Origin: an uncultured Sphingomonadales bacterium
Lineage (GTDB): Bacteria > Pseudomonadota > Alphaproteobacteria > Sphingomonadales > Sphingomonadaceae
Reading direction: 5' to 3'
Length of the DNA: 33,467 nt
Assembly (NCBI GenBank): GCA_903834285.1
Contig: CAILIO010000221.1
Span: forward strand, 1-33,467
Positions 1 through 7,391 of this stretch are shown here, piece after piece (positions within the stretch are counted from its first letter, which is position 1; the number at the start of each line of letters is the position of its first letter). The notes under the pieces were generated by a model. The model made no database searches and was not told where the DNA came from. It saw only the letters and a program-made list of their open reading frames with translations. A program made the position numbers and the translations under genes.

Positions 1-28
1 ACCCCTTTCCCCCAAAGACGGATAGCCC

Positions 29-559
29 ATGGCAGAGCGACCCCTTGCGCCGCAGCCCGATGGCGGCGCGACGACGCAACACATCGAATCGGACGCGGCG
101 ATCCACTGGACGACCGTTTTCCTCTCGGCTCTTGCCGACACCTCGAATGTGGCCGCAGCCGCGCGCAAGGCCGCCATCGATGTTTCCACCGCCTATAACA
201 AGCGGCGCCACGATCACGAGTTCAACCGCAAGTGGCAGGTTGCGCTGTGCGAAGGCTATGACAACCTCGAGATGGAGCTGCTGTACCGGCTTCGCACCGG
301 AGAGTTGAAGCCCGCGTCCAGCACGAAGCGCGCCGCCCGCAGCTTCGACAATGCTACCGCGTTCCGCCTCCTGGCAGCGCACCGCGAATCGGCGGTGCGC
401 GAACGGGCGCGGCGCGACCATACGACCGCAGACCAAATCCGCGCCGCGATCGACCGGAAGGTGGAGGAACTGCGCCAGCGGGTCATGGATGCAAAAGCGC
501 TCCGTGAAGCTGGCGCGCTTGCTGCGGGGACCCTGCCGAAGCCGCAGGATCCTGCGTGA
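29..559 (+). CDS. GTA small terminase-like protein (gp1 position)
   Basis: This 176-residue protein lies directly upstream of the large terminase and its stop overlaps the terminase GTG start (GTGA). By position it matches gp1 of RcGTA-type clusters, the small terminase subunit that recognises DNA and feeds it to the packaging motor. Residues about 30-60 (ALADTSNVAAAARKAAID, then STAYNKRRHD) look like a helix-turn-helix of the kind found in small terminases, and the C-terminal half (about 115-160) is a charged helix likely to oligomerise. A start at ATG 29 is plausible, but the upstream sequence is only 28 bases, so the promoter and any earlier gene are outside the window. The assignment rests more on context than on a strong motif. 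Confidence 0.75.
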   Translation: MAERPLAPQPDGGATTQHIESDAAIHWTTVFLSALADTSNVAAAARKAAIDVSTAYNKRRHDHEFNRKWQVALCEGYDNLEMELLYRLRTGELKPASSTKRAARSFDNATAFRLLAAHRESAVRERARRDHTTADQIRAAIDRKVEELRQRVMDAKALREAGALAAGTLPKPQDPA

Positions 560-1887
560 GCGCGGACCGGCTCGACTTTCTGCGCCATGATGACGACGGC
601 CTTGCCCGTGAACTGCCCGACATGCTTGAGGCGACCGAACGCGATTCGGTGCTGTGGAACTGGCCACTGTGGGCGCGTGCATCGCAGATGCCGCCGCCGG
701 GTGACTGGCGGGTCTGGCTGATCATGGCGGGGCGCGGATTCGGCAAGACCCGCGCCGGGGCGGAATGGGTGCGGATGGTGGCTGAGCGCGACCATGCGGC
801 GCGGATCGCACTGACCGCCTCCTCGCTGCACGAGGCTCGCAGCGTGATGGTCGAAGGTGAGAGCGGGCTGATGGCCGTGAGCCCGCCGGACCTGAGGCCG
901 CGTTATGAACCCTCGCTGCGGCGGATCGTGTGGCCGGGCGGGGCGCAAGCGCTGCTCTATTCGGCTGCGGAAGCCGAGGCGCTGCGCGGGCCGCAACATA
1001 GCCATGCGTGGTGCGACGAGATCGCCAAGTGGGACGACAACCAGGGCCAGGCGCGGCGCTGCTGGGACAACCTCCTGCTGGGCCTGCGGCTGGGCAAAGC
1101 GCCGCAGATCATGGCGACGACGACCCCGCGTGCAGTGCCGCTGGTCCGACGGCTGATGGCGCAAGTTGGCGCGGAAGGCGATGTCGTGCTGACACGCGGT
1201 TCGACGCTGGAAAACGAGGCCAATCTGCCCAAGCGGTTTATCGCCGATGTAACGCGCGAGTTCAGCGGCACACTGCTGGGCCGACAGGAACTGGACGGCG
1301 AGCTGATCGATGATTTGCCGGGCGCGCTATGGACACGGGGGCTGATCGAGACCTGCCGCGAAACTGGTGGCAGCACGGCGATGACGCGCGTGATCGTGGG
1401 GGTGGATCCACCGGCAAGCGCCGAAGGAGACGCCTGCGGGATCGTGGTTTGCGGTCTGGGCGATGATGGCAGGGCCCGTGTGCTGGCGGACGCCTCGGTC
1501 GAGAAGCCGAGCCCGGAGCGCTGGGCGCGTGCGGTGGCCGAGGCGGCGCGAGCGTGGTCGGCCGACCGCGTAGTGGCCGAGGCCAACCAGGGCGGAGCGA
1601 TGGTGGAGGCGGTGCTGCGCGCTGCCAACGCCGCCCTGCCCTTGCGGCTCGTGCACGCAACCCGAGGCAAGGTAGCCCGGGCCGAGCCGGTCGCGGCGCT
1701 CTACGAGGCTGGACGAGTGCGGCATGCCGGACTTTTCGCGCGGCTGGAGGACGAGCTGTGCGGGCTTCTGCCGGGCGGGACCTATCAGGGGCCCGGACGT
1801 TCGCCGGACCGGGCCGATGCCTGTGTCTGGGCACTGACCGAGCTGATGCTGGGTCGCGCCGGGGAGCCACGCATCTGGATTGATTGA
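556..1887 (+). CDS. GTA/phage large terminase (packaging ATPase-nuclease)
   Basis: This is the DNA-packaging motor that pumps and cuts DNA at the procapsid portal. The 443-residue product has a Walker A motif AGRGFGKT at residues 58-65, a Walker B-type acidic pair in HAWCDEIAKW (D154, E155) and a coupling motif near ATTTPRAVP. The C-terminal RNase H-like nuclease is marked by acidic residues in GVDPPASAEGD, VVAEANQGG and SPDRADACVWAL. The start is GTG at 556, overlapping the preceding stop. Length and order match gp2 of RcGTA-like clusters (terminase, portal, protease, capsid). The family is essentially certain. That it packages host DNA in headful mode is inferred from the GTA context. Confidence 0.97.
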   Translation: MSADRLDFLRHDDDGLARELPDMLEATERDSVLWNWPLWARASQMPPPGDWRVWLIMAGRGFGKTRAGAEWVRMVAERDHAARIALTASSLHEARSVMVEGESGLMAVSPPDLRPRYEPSLRRIVWPGGAQALLYSAAEAEALRGPQHSHAWCDEIAKWDDNQGQARRCWDNLLLGLRLGKAPQIMATTTPRAVPLVRRLMAQVGAEGDVVLTRGSTLENEANLPKRFIADVTREFSGTLLGRQELDGELIDDLPGALWTRGLIETCRETGGSTAMTRVIVGVDPPASAEGDACGIVVCGLGDDGRARVLADASVEKPSPERWARAVAEAARAWSADRVVAEANQGGAMVEAVLRAANAALPLRLVHATRGKVARAEPVAALYEAGRVRHAGLFARLEDELCGLLPGGTYQGPGRSPDRADACVWALTELMLGRAGEPRIWID

Positions 1888-1916
1888 GGGACGCCGGGGG
1901 ACAGGCCCTTCCCCGA

Positions 1917-1938
1917 CCCCTCCCGCAAGCGGGAGGGG
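1917..1938. repeat. Perfect palindrome in terminase-portal gap
   Basis: The sequence CCCCTCCCGC, AA, GCGGGAGGGG forms a perfect 10-bp inverted repeat in the 85-bp space between the terminase stop (1887) and the portal start (1973). It is flanked on the left by another C-rich run (ccccttccccga). Similar short G/C-rich palindromes are, from general experience, dispersed between genes in sphingomonad genomes, so it may be a REP-like mobile palindrome rather than a GTA signal. It could fold in the mRNA and affect expression across the junction. No T-tract follows, so it is not a standard intrinsic terminator. Confidence 0.7.
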
Positions 1939-1972
1939 AGATAACCGCTCCGAGCGATTTGAAAGGCTGAAC

Positions 1973-3148
1973 ATGTCAATTTTGCAAAGTCTGGCTGCGG
2001 CCTTCAAGGGCGCGGCGGTATCCGAGCGTGCGCCTTTGGCACGCGGGTTCATTTCACCCTGGGCAGAGGCGTTCCAGTGGCGGGGCGGCGAAGCGCGAGG
2101 GCCGCTGAATTATCCGGCGGCGATCCGCGAGGCCTATCTCAAGAACCCGGTGGCGCAGCGCGCAGTGCGGCTGGTGGCCGAAGGCGTGGGCAGCGCTCCG
2201 CTCTCAGCATCGGACCCGGACCTGATCAGGCTGGTGAGCGCGACAAGCGCCGGGCAGGCGCTGCTCGAGACGCTGGCCAGCCAGCTGCTGCTGCACGGCA
2301 ATGGTTATGTACAGGTGCTGCGTGATGCTGACGGCCAGCCGGCCGAGCTTTTTGCGCTGCGGCCCGAGCGAGTGCGGATTGTGCCCGACAGCAAGGGCTG
2401 GCCGGCCGCGTTCACGTACACGCTCGGCGAGACGACGCTGCAAATCGATGCGGTGGACGAGTTCGGCCGGCCCAACCTCATCCACATCCGCGCGTTTCAT
2501 CCCTCCGACGACCACTATGGCGCGGGATGCCTCGAGGCGGCCGACGAGGCGGTGGCAATCCACAATGCCGCCGCGCGGTGGAACCGGGCGCTGCTGGAGA
2601 ACGCGGCGCGGCCTTCGGGGGCCCTGGTCTATGATCCGGGTGAGCCCGGCGCCGCGTTGAGTGCGGACCAGTTCGAGCGGATCAAGACCGAGCTGGCGGC
2701 TGCGTTTTCCGGCGAGACCAATGCCGGGCGGCCCATGTTGCTGGAAGGCGGGCTCAAATGGCAGACACTGGCGCTGAGCCCGGCGGACATGGACTTCGCG
2801 ACACTGAAGGCGGCTGCAGCGCGTGACATCGCGCTCGCGTTCGGAGTGCCGCCGATGCTGCTCGGGCTGCCGGGGGACAACACTTACGCCAACTACCGCG
2901 AAGCCAACCGGGCACTGTGGCGGCTTACGCTGCTGCCGCTGGCGGGCAAGATCCTTGGCGCGCTCGCCGAGGGGCTGACCCCATGGTTCGAACAGGCAAG
3001 GCTGGCGGTCGAACTCGACCAGGTGCCTGCGCTCGCCGAAGACCGTCAGACGCTGTGGTCGCAGGTTTCAGCAGCCGATTTCCTGAGCCCTGCGGAGAAG
3101 CGGCATATGCTCGGCATTGCCGACGCTCAGGCGGGAACCGGGGCATGA
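1973..3148 (+). CDS. Phage/GTA portal protein (HK97 family)
   Basis: The 391-residue portal forms the ring at the capsid vertex through which DNA enters and to which the tail attaches. Recognisable family stretches are AYLKNPVAQRAVRLVAEGVG near the N terminus, LLHGNGYVQVLR in the middle and FGVPPMLLGLPGDNTYANYREANRALWR toward the C terminus (given here as key words of one continuous segment, about residues 291-318). The frame is open upstream to a TTG at 1880, but ATG 1973 (MSILQSL) has a good GAAAGG ribosome site just before it and avoids translating the intergenic palindrome. The gene ends in an ATGA overlap with the next gene. It corresponds to gp3 of RcGTA-like clusters. Confidence 0.96.
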   Translation: MSILQSLAAAFKGAAVSERAPLARGFISPWAEAFQWRGGEARGPLNYPAAIREAYLKNPVAQRAVRLVAEGVGSAPLSASDPDLIRLVSATSAGQALLETLASQLLLHGNGYVQVLRDADGQPAELFALRPERVRIVPDSKGWPAAFTYTLGETTLQIDAVDEFGRPNLIHIRAFHPSDDHYGAGCLEAADEAVAIHNAAARWNRALLENAARPSGALVYDPGEPGAALSADQFERIKTELAAAFSGETNAGRPMLLEGGLKWQTLALSPADMDFATLKAAAARDIALAFGVPPMLLGLPGDNTYANYREANRALWRLTLLPLAGKILGALAEGLTPWFEQARLAVELDQVPALAEDRQTLWSQVSAADFLSPAEKRHMLGIADAQAGTGA

Positions 3149-3453
3149 GGCGCGAGGACATGCTGGCCGGGCTTCTGGCGCAGGCCGGGAACGAAGGCTC
3201 CGAACTGATCACCCTTCGGGCCGTGGTCGAAGAGGCCAGCGAGCTGGGCGCGGCACGCGCGCTCGAACAGATGGGCCTCGCCGACGAGACGGCACACGAG
3301 GACCTTGCAGAACTGCGCGAGCTGCTGCGCGCCTGGCGCGATGCCAAAGCAAGCGCGTGGAAAGCGGTGGTGGGCTGGGTCGTGCGGGGCCTGCTAGCGC
3401 TGCTGCTGCTAGGCCTTGCTGTGCGCTTTGGATCGCAGGACGTGCTGCGATGA
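3145..3453 (+). CDS. DUF6127 family small membrane protein in GTA cluster
   Basis: A 102-residue protein lies between portal and protease and overlaps both neighbours by 4 bp, so translation is probably coupled. The sequence MRREDMLAGLLAQAGNEGSE, followed by an acidic helical region and a C-terminal hydrophobic segment (about residues 71-95, with LLALLLLGLAV), matches my recollection of DUF6127, a family commonly found at this place in sphingomonad GTA clusters. The single predicted transmembrane helix suggests membrane association. The role is unknown; guesses are a scaffold or a membrane tether for assembling heads. The family name is recalled, not searched. Confidence 0.85.
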   Translation: MRREDMLAGLLAQAGNEGSELITLRAVVEEASELGAARALEQMGLADETAHEDLAELRELLRAWRDAKASAWKAVVGWVVRGLLALLLLGLAVRFGSQDVLR

Positions 3454-3908
3454 GTGCGGCGGCTGACACGCAGACCCCGGCAGTGCGCTTTGCCGGCTAT
3501 GCGGCGGTCTTCGGCAAGCGCGACAGCGGCGGCGACCTGATCGTGCCGGGCGCTTTCGCCGAGACCCTGGCAGCACGCAAGCAGGCGGGTGTCCGCCTGC
3601 CCTTGCTATGGCAGCACCGGACCGGTCAGCGGATCGGTTGGGTCGATCTGGCAGAAGAGGACCGCCACGGCCTGCGCGTGGTCGCCTCGCTCTCGCCCGG
3701 TGCCGGGCCCGCCGCCAAGGCGCTGGCCGAAGGCGCAGTGAACGGCCTCTCGTTCGGATATCGGGTGCGCGATGCCGCACCGCAGGGCGGCGGGCGCGAA
3801 CTGCGTAGCGTCGACCTGATCGAAGTCAGCCTGGTGACCCGTCCCATGCAGCAGCTGGCCCGGGTCCACTACGTCGACAGCGCAGGCGGCCGATTGGCGC
3901 CAGCGTGA
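3450..3908 (+). CDS. HK97-type prohead protease
   Basis: This 152-residue maturation protease cleaves the capsid precursor and scaffold during head assembly. It has the family N terminus (VRFAGYAAVFGKRDSGGDLI, about residues 12-31) and a likely catalytic triad of His56 in LLWQHRTGQ, Ser101 in GLSFGYRV and Glu125 in LIEVSLVT. ATG 3450 overlaps the DUF6127 stop (ATGA). The same frame is open further upstream, but that extension lies within coding sequence of the preceding genes. The capsid gene follows 89 bp later, as expected for gp4-gp5 of RcGTA. Length is normal for the GTA protease class. Confidence 0.95.
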   Translation: MSAAADTQTPAVRFAGYAAVFGKRDSGGDLIVPGAFAETLAARKQAGVRLPLLWQHRTGQRIGWVDLAEEDRHGLRVVASLSPGAGPAAKALAEGAVNGLSFGYRVRDAAPQGGGRELRSVDLIEVSLVTRPMQQLARVHYVDSAGGRLAPA

Positions 3909-3997
3909 ACACCCACCTCTTCACTACCCCCGAAAAGGCCGCCCGGAGCGTGAGGCTCCACAATCACGGCCGCCATCAAGAAAGGACGTTCGGTTCC

Positions 3998-5179
3998 ATG
4001 GACATCAACACCCCCGAAAGCGCACGTGACGGCGCAATCGAGACCAAGGCCGACGCGTTCGACGCGTCGTTCGACATCGTGGCGCGCCAGGATGAAACCG
4101 CCGAGGCCATTGCGGCCCTGCGCGGCGACATTGCCGAAGTGAAAGGCCGTCTCGACAAAGTGAACCGCGCGGCGGTTCGCCCGGTAATTGGCGGCGCTGC
4201 CGAAGGCGCCATCGAGGCATCGCCCGAGATCAAAGGCTTTGTCGATGGCTATCTGCGGATGGGCCGGGAAACCGAGCTCAAGTCACTTTCAATCGGGTCT
4301 TCCGCCGACGGCGGCTTTGCCGTGCCGCGCCCGATCGATGCGGAAATCGCCCGCCGTCTGGTCAAGATCAGCCCGGTGCGCAGCGTGGCCAATGTGGTGC
4401 AGACGAGCACGAGCGGTTTCCGCCGCCTTATCTCGATCGGTGGCACGGCTTCAGGCTGGGCCAGCGAAACCGGCGCTCGCACCGAGACGGCGAGCCCCAA
4501 GCTTGCCGAGATCGTGCCGCCGCTGGGCGAGCTCTACGCCAATCCTTCGGCCACGCAGCAGATGCTGGATGACGCCGCTTTTGATGTCGGCAGCTGGCTC
4601 GCAAACGAGATTGCCACCGAGTTCGCCCGAGCCGAAGGCGCCGCCTTCGTCAACGGTACCGGTACCAACCAGCCCAAGGGCTTCCTGACCGGTCCGACGG
4701 CTGCGCAGAATGACGCGGCGCGCGCCTTCGGTACGCTGCAATTCATCGCGTCGGGCAATGCCGCCGGGTTTGACTCGGCCCCCGAATTGAAACTCATCGA
4801 TCTGGTCTTTGCGATGAAGGCTGCGCTGCGACAGGGCGCGGTGTGGATGATGAATTCGGCGACGCTGGCGGCGGTTCGCAAGTTCAAGTCGGCTGATGGC
4901 TCGTTCTTGTGGCAGCGCGGCATTGTCGACGGCCAGCCGAGCCTGCTGCTGGGCTATCCGGTGATCGAGACCGAGGACATGCCGGACATCGGCGCGGGCA
5001 ACTTCCCGATCGCGTTTGGCAACTTCAAGGCCGGCTACCTCATCGCCGAGCGCACTGCGACGACGATTCTGCGCGATCCCTATACCAACAAGCCCTACGT
5101 GCAGTTCTATGCAACGCGCCGTGTGGGCGGCCAGCTGCTCGACAGCGACGCGATCAAGCTGCTGAAAATCTCGACCTGA
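3998..5179 (+). CDS. Major capsid protein (HK97 fold)
   Basis: The 393-residue capsid subunit begins with a charged helical region (about residues 1-50: AEAIAALRGDIAEVKGRLDK) typical of the HK97 delta/scaffold domain that the protease removes. The shell domain follows, with SADGGFAVPRPIDAEIARRL, the middle segment NGTGTNQPKGFL and the C-terminal GNFKAGYLIAERTATTILRD. The frame is open back to GTG 3905, which would overlap the protease stop. ATG 3998 is preferred because AAGAAAGGA lies upstream at workable distance and the first 31 codons look unlike the family. Two strong hairpins follow the stop, which suggests differential expression of this abundant protein. Matches gp5 of RcGTA. Confidence 0.96.
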   Translation: MDINTPESARDGAIETKADAFDASFDIVARQDETAEAIAALRGDIAEVKGRLDKVNRAAVRPVIGGAAEGAIEASPEIKGFVDGYLRMGRETELKSLSIGSSADGGFAVPRPIDAEIARRLVKISPVRSVANVVQTSTSGFRRLISIGGTASGWASETGARTETASPKLAEIVPPLGELYANPSATQQMLDDAAFDVGSWLANEIATEFARAEGAAFVNGTGTNQPKGFLTGPTAAQNDAARAFGTLQFIASGNAAGFDSAPELKLIDLVFAMKAALRQGAVWMMNSATLAAVRKFKSADGSFLWQRGIVDGQPSLLLGYPVIETEDMPDIGAGNFPIAFGNFKAGYLIAERTATTILRDPYTNKPYVQFYATRRVGGQLLDSDAIKLLKIST

Positions 5180-5187
5180 TTGGTCTT

Positions 5188-5256
5188 GGGCGGGCGCGTG
5201 ATCCCCTGACGCGCCCGCCCCGCGCTCGCGGCGGCCTCCCCTCATGCCGCGAGCGC
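5188..5256 (+). promoter_or_regulatory. Two tandem GC-rich hairpins after capsid gene
   Basis: Hairpin 1 pairs GGGCGGGCGCGT (5188-5199) perfectly with ACGCGCCCGCCC (5209-5220), a 12-bp stem with a 9-nt loop. Hairpin 2 pairs GCGCTCGCGGC (5222-5232) perfectly with GCCGCGAGCGC (5246-5256), an 11-bp stem with a 13-nt loop. They begin 9 bases after the capsid stop and fill most of the 124-bp gap before the next gene. No U-run follows either one. They are therefore more likely to stabilise the 3' end of a capsid mRNA, or to act as a partial or Rho-linked terminator, than to be full intrinsic terminators. The structure is read directly from sequence; the function is inferred. Confidence 0.75.
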
Positions 5257-5303
5257 CCCCATTTTGCCCTCGATATCCCATCACCCGAACACCGGAGATT
5301 GCC

Positions 5304-5852
5304 ATGAAGCGGGCAATTACCGCGCCGCCGACGCTGGCACCGACGGCGCTCGCCGAGCTCAAGGCATGGCTCGGCATCAGTACAGCGCGCGATGACGCTG
5401 AGCTGACAGGCCTGATCAGGACCGCGCTCGAACTGTGCGAAGGATTTATCGGCACGATGCCGCTGACATCGGGCTGCGAGGAAATCTTGCTTGCGAGCGG
5501 CGCATGGCAGTCGCTGGCGACGCGGCCGGTACAGGCAATCACTGGGGTGATCGCCATCGGCCCGGACGGCACCAGAACGGCACTGGCCGCGAGTGCCTAC
5601 GAGATCGATATCAGCGCCGATGGCACCGGGTTGATGCGGCTCATCTGGCCGGTTACCCAGACGCGGGTGGCAGTGCGGTTCACGGCGGGTATGGCCGAAA
5701 GCTGGGACACGCTGCCCGATGCCATCCAGCAAGGTCTGGTGCGCTGGGCGGCCTATCAGCACCGCGCCCGCGATGGCGACAAGGCGATGGCGGGGCCGCC
5801 TGCATCGGTGGCCGCACTCTGGCGCCCCTGGCGGCGGATGCGCATCGCATGA
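5304..5852 (+). CDS. Head-tail connector protein (gp6-like adaptor)
   Basis: The 182-residue protein starts LAELKAWLGISTARDDAELTGL after a short leader, the characteristic N terminus of the phage gp6-like/phiE125 gp8 head-tail connector family. It continues with ALELCEGFIG and a C-terminal LVRWAAYQHRARDGD region. These proteins form the ring just below the portal. ATG 5304 is preceded by GGAG; an earlier in-frame ATG at 5244 would read through hairpin 2 and is rejected. The stop overlaps the next small gene (ATGA). It corresponds to gp6 of RcGTA-like clusters. Confidence 0.88.
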   Translation: MKRAITAPPTLAPTALAELKAWLGISTARDDAELTGLIRTALELCEGFIGTMPLTSGCEEILLASGAWQSLATRPVQAITGVIAIGPDGTRTALAASAYEIDISADGTGLMRLIWPVTQTRVAVRFTAGMAESWDTLPDAIQQGLVRWAAYQHRARDGDKAMAGPPASVAALWRPWRRMRIA

Positions 5853-5998
5853 CCGGGACCAGCAGCAACTTCGCAGCGGTGCAGCAGGAGCTGATCGCGG
5901 CCGCGTGCCGCATCGCCGAGGCCCGGGCCAACCGGCGCGCCGCCCCCGACAACACGGCCAACTGGCGCTCGGCGCGGTGGCTGTGGCCCTTGCTGTGA
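5849..5998 (+). CDS. 49-residue protein of unknown function in the gp7 position
   Basis: This short gene starts at ATG 5849, overlapping the connector stop (ATGA), and ends 12 bp before the DUF3168 gene. The product begins MTGTSSNFAAVQQELIAAAC and ends RSARWLWPLL. It is predicted as one amphipathic helix followed by an Arg/Ala-rich stretch and a Trp-rich tail. In RcGTA this place is held by gp7, a head-closure (stopper) protein of roughly 110 residues, which I do not recognise here. The conserved layout and coupled start support it as a real gene. Function is unknown; it may be a reduced stopper or a regulator of joining. Confidence 0.65.
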   Translation: MTGTSSNFAAVQQELIAAACRIAEARANRRAAPDNTANWRSARWLWPLL

Positions 5999-6010
5999 CA
6001 GGAGTGAGCG

Positions 6011-6406
6011 ATGGAACTCGCCTTTCGTGCCGTACTCGTGGCCTGGCTTGGCGCAGATCCGACGCTTGCCGCCGGACTAAACGCGATTGTCGAGGAAGCG
6101 CCGATCCGCACGGCGCTGCCCTGGCTGGCGCTGACGGCCAGCGCGAGCACTGACTGGAGCACCAAGAGCGGCCGCGGCCGCGAGATTCGCGTGGCGCTCG
6201 AGCTCAACTACCGCGGCTACGAACAGCTGGCCGAGGCAGGACTGATCAGCGCGATCGAGGCGCGGATGGAGAGCCTGTCCGCCGACCAGAGCGCCGCCGG
6301 ATTCCAGATCGCCAGCCTGACGTTCCTCAAGGCCCGCGCCGAACAGCGCGGCGAGGCGCAGCGCGTCCTCGTGCTCGAGTACCGGGCGCGGGTGCTGGCG
6401 GCCTGA
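6011..6406 (+). CDS. DUF3168 tail terminator-like protein (gp8)
   Basis: The 131-residue product has the hallmarks of DUF3168: an N-terminal helix (MELAFRAVLVAWLGADPTLA), a central strand with GREIRVALELNYRG, and a C-terminal TFLKARAEQRGEAQRVLVLEYRARV. Family members sit at the head-proximal end of the tail tube and terminate tail polymerisation. ATG 6011 follows a GGAGTGAGCG ribosome site. The place between the connector genes and the tail tube gene agrees with gp8 of RcGTA. Confidence 0.9.
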   Translation: MELAFRAVLVAWLGADPTLAAGLNAIVEEAPIRTALPWLALTASASTDWSTKSGRGREIRVALELNYRGYEQLAEAGLISAIEARMESLSADQSAAGFQIASLTFLKARAEQRGEAQRVLVLEYRARVLAA

Positions 6407-6460
6407 CCGCCCACGTCAACGCCTGGATGTGATTTCGTCCATTCAAACAGGAGAACCAAG

Positions 6461-6868
6461 ATGCCCGCACAGAAGGGAAGCGCCTTTCTGCTGAAGATCA
6501 GCGATGGCGCCGCAACGCCGAACTACAACACAGTGGCCGGACTGCGCACGACGCAGATGTCGATCAATGGCGAGCTGGTGGTGGTGACCAGCAAGGATTC
6601 AGGTGGCTGGCGCGAGCTGCTTTCGGGCGCAGGGACGCGCTCGGTAAGCGTGAGCGCGGCCGGGATCTTCCTGGGCAGCACCGCCGAAACGCAAGTGCGC
6701 GGCAATGCGCTGGGAGGGACGATCACCGACTACGAGCTATCCTTCGAAGGCGGCGAGAAGATGCGGGGCAAGTTCCTTGTCCAGAAACTCGACTACGCCG
6801 GCGATTTCAACGGTGAGCGCAACTACACCCTATCGCTCGAAAGCTCGGGCGCGGTGGCGCAGGTATGA
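6461..6868 (+). CDS. Major tail tube protein (gp9)
   Basis: A 135-residue tail tube subunit. The sequence runs KGSAFLLKISDGAATPNYNT, then GLRTTQMSINGELVVVTSKD, GWRELLSGAGTRSVSVSAAG and YTLSLESSGAVA, the pattern of the TP901-1/RcGTA gp9 tail tube family. It has its own strong ribosome site (ACAGGAGAACC) 54 bp after the preceding stop, as expected for a protein needed in many copies. Its stop overlaps the next start (ATGA). Confidence 0.93.
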   Translation: MPAQKGSAFLLKISDGAATPNYNTVAGLRTTQMSINGELVVVTSKDSGGWRELLSGAGTRSVSVSAAGIFLGSTAETQVRGNALGGTITDYELSFEGGEKMRGKFLVQKLDYAGDFNGERNYTLSLESSGAVAQV

Positions 6869-7197
6869 GCGGCGCGTCCGTGACGCCCGCCGCGGCCAAT
6901 CCGCACCGCGGCGAGGCCGGCCTGTTGCTCGACGGCGTGATGCACGTGCTGCGCCCGACGTTCGGCGCGCTGGTGGCCGCCGAGGAAGAGCTCGGGCCGC
7001 TATTTGCGCTTGTCGAGCGGGCCAGTGGCGGCGAGTTGAAGCTGGGCGAGATGGTGGCGCTGTTCTGGCACTGCCTGGCGCACCCATCGGACCAGAGCCG
7101 TGAGGACTTTGCCGAGGCGGTGATCCGTGCAGGGCTGAGCGCTTGTGCGCCGGCGCTGCGCAACCTGCTGGTGCAAGTCCTGAAGGGCGTCGGATGA
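6865..7197 (+). CDS. GTA gp10-family tail assembly chaperone
   Basis: A 110-residue protein, coupled to the tail tube gene by an ATGA overlap and to the next gene in the same way. The segment GEAGLLLDGVMHVLRPTFGALVAAEEELG is typical of the GTA-gp10/GAM-like family. In tailed phages and GTAs two small proteins between tube and tape measure act as tail assembly chaperones, coating the tape measure before tube polymerisation. The sequence fits the first of that pair. Confidence 0.88.
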   Translation: MSGASVTPAAANPHRGEAGLLLDGVMHVLRPTFGALVAAEEELGPLFALVERASGGELKLGEMVALFWHCLAHPSDQSREDFAEAVIRAGLSACAPALRNLLVQVLKGVG

Positions 7198-7391
7198 GCC
7201 AGCGCTTCGGCGAGGCCGCGGTGCGGCTATCGGGCCAGGCGGCGCTGCTGATCGGCTGGACGCCGGATACATTCTGGGCGGCGACGCCGGCGGAACTGGC
7301 AGCGATCGTCATGGCTGCTGCGCCGCCGCCGGGAGACGGCATCGACCAGGCCACTTTGACCGCGATGATGGAGCGCGACGCGCATGGATAG
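7194..7391 (+). CDS. Second tail assembly chaperone (rcc01693-type, gp10.1)
   Basis: This 65-residue protein overlaps the previous stop (ATGA) and overlaps the tape measure start by 8 bp. The core FGEAAVRLSGQAALLIGWTPD, followed shortly by a FWAATPAEL motif, matches the small phage tail assembly chaperone family (rcc01693/DUF2376) found between gp10 and gp11 in RcGTA. Its role is to help the tape measure nucleate the tail. It is short but strongly supported by motif and context. Confidence 0.88.
   Translation: MSQRFGEAAVRLSGQAALLIGWTPDTFWAATPAELAAIVMAAAPPPGDGIDQATLTAMMERDAHG

Noticed and set aside
256..1164. 302-codon - strand frame opposite the terminase genes
   Set aside because: It is antisense to a terminase with Walker A, Walker B and nuclease motifs, has no ribosome site and a biased composition.
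1880..1972. TTG 1880 as portal start
   Set aside because: It would translate the palindromic spacer into a Pro/Gly-rich leader. ATG 1973 with GAAAGG is better.
3905..3997. GTG 3905 as capsid start, overlapping the protease stop
   Set aside because: ATG 3998 has the better ribosome site and a family-like N terminus. The 31 extra residues are not typical, but the earlier start cannot be fully excluded.
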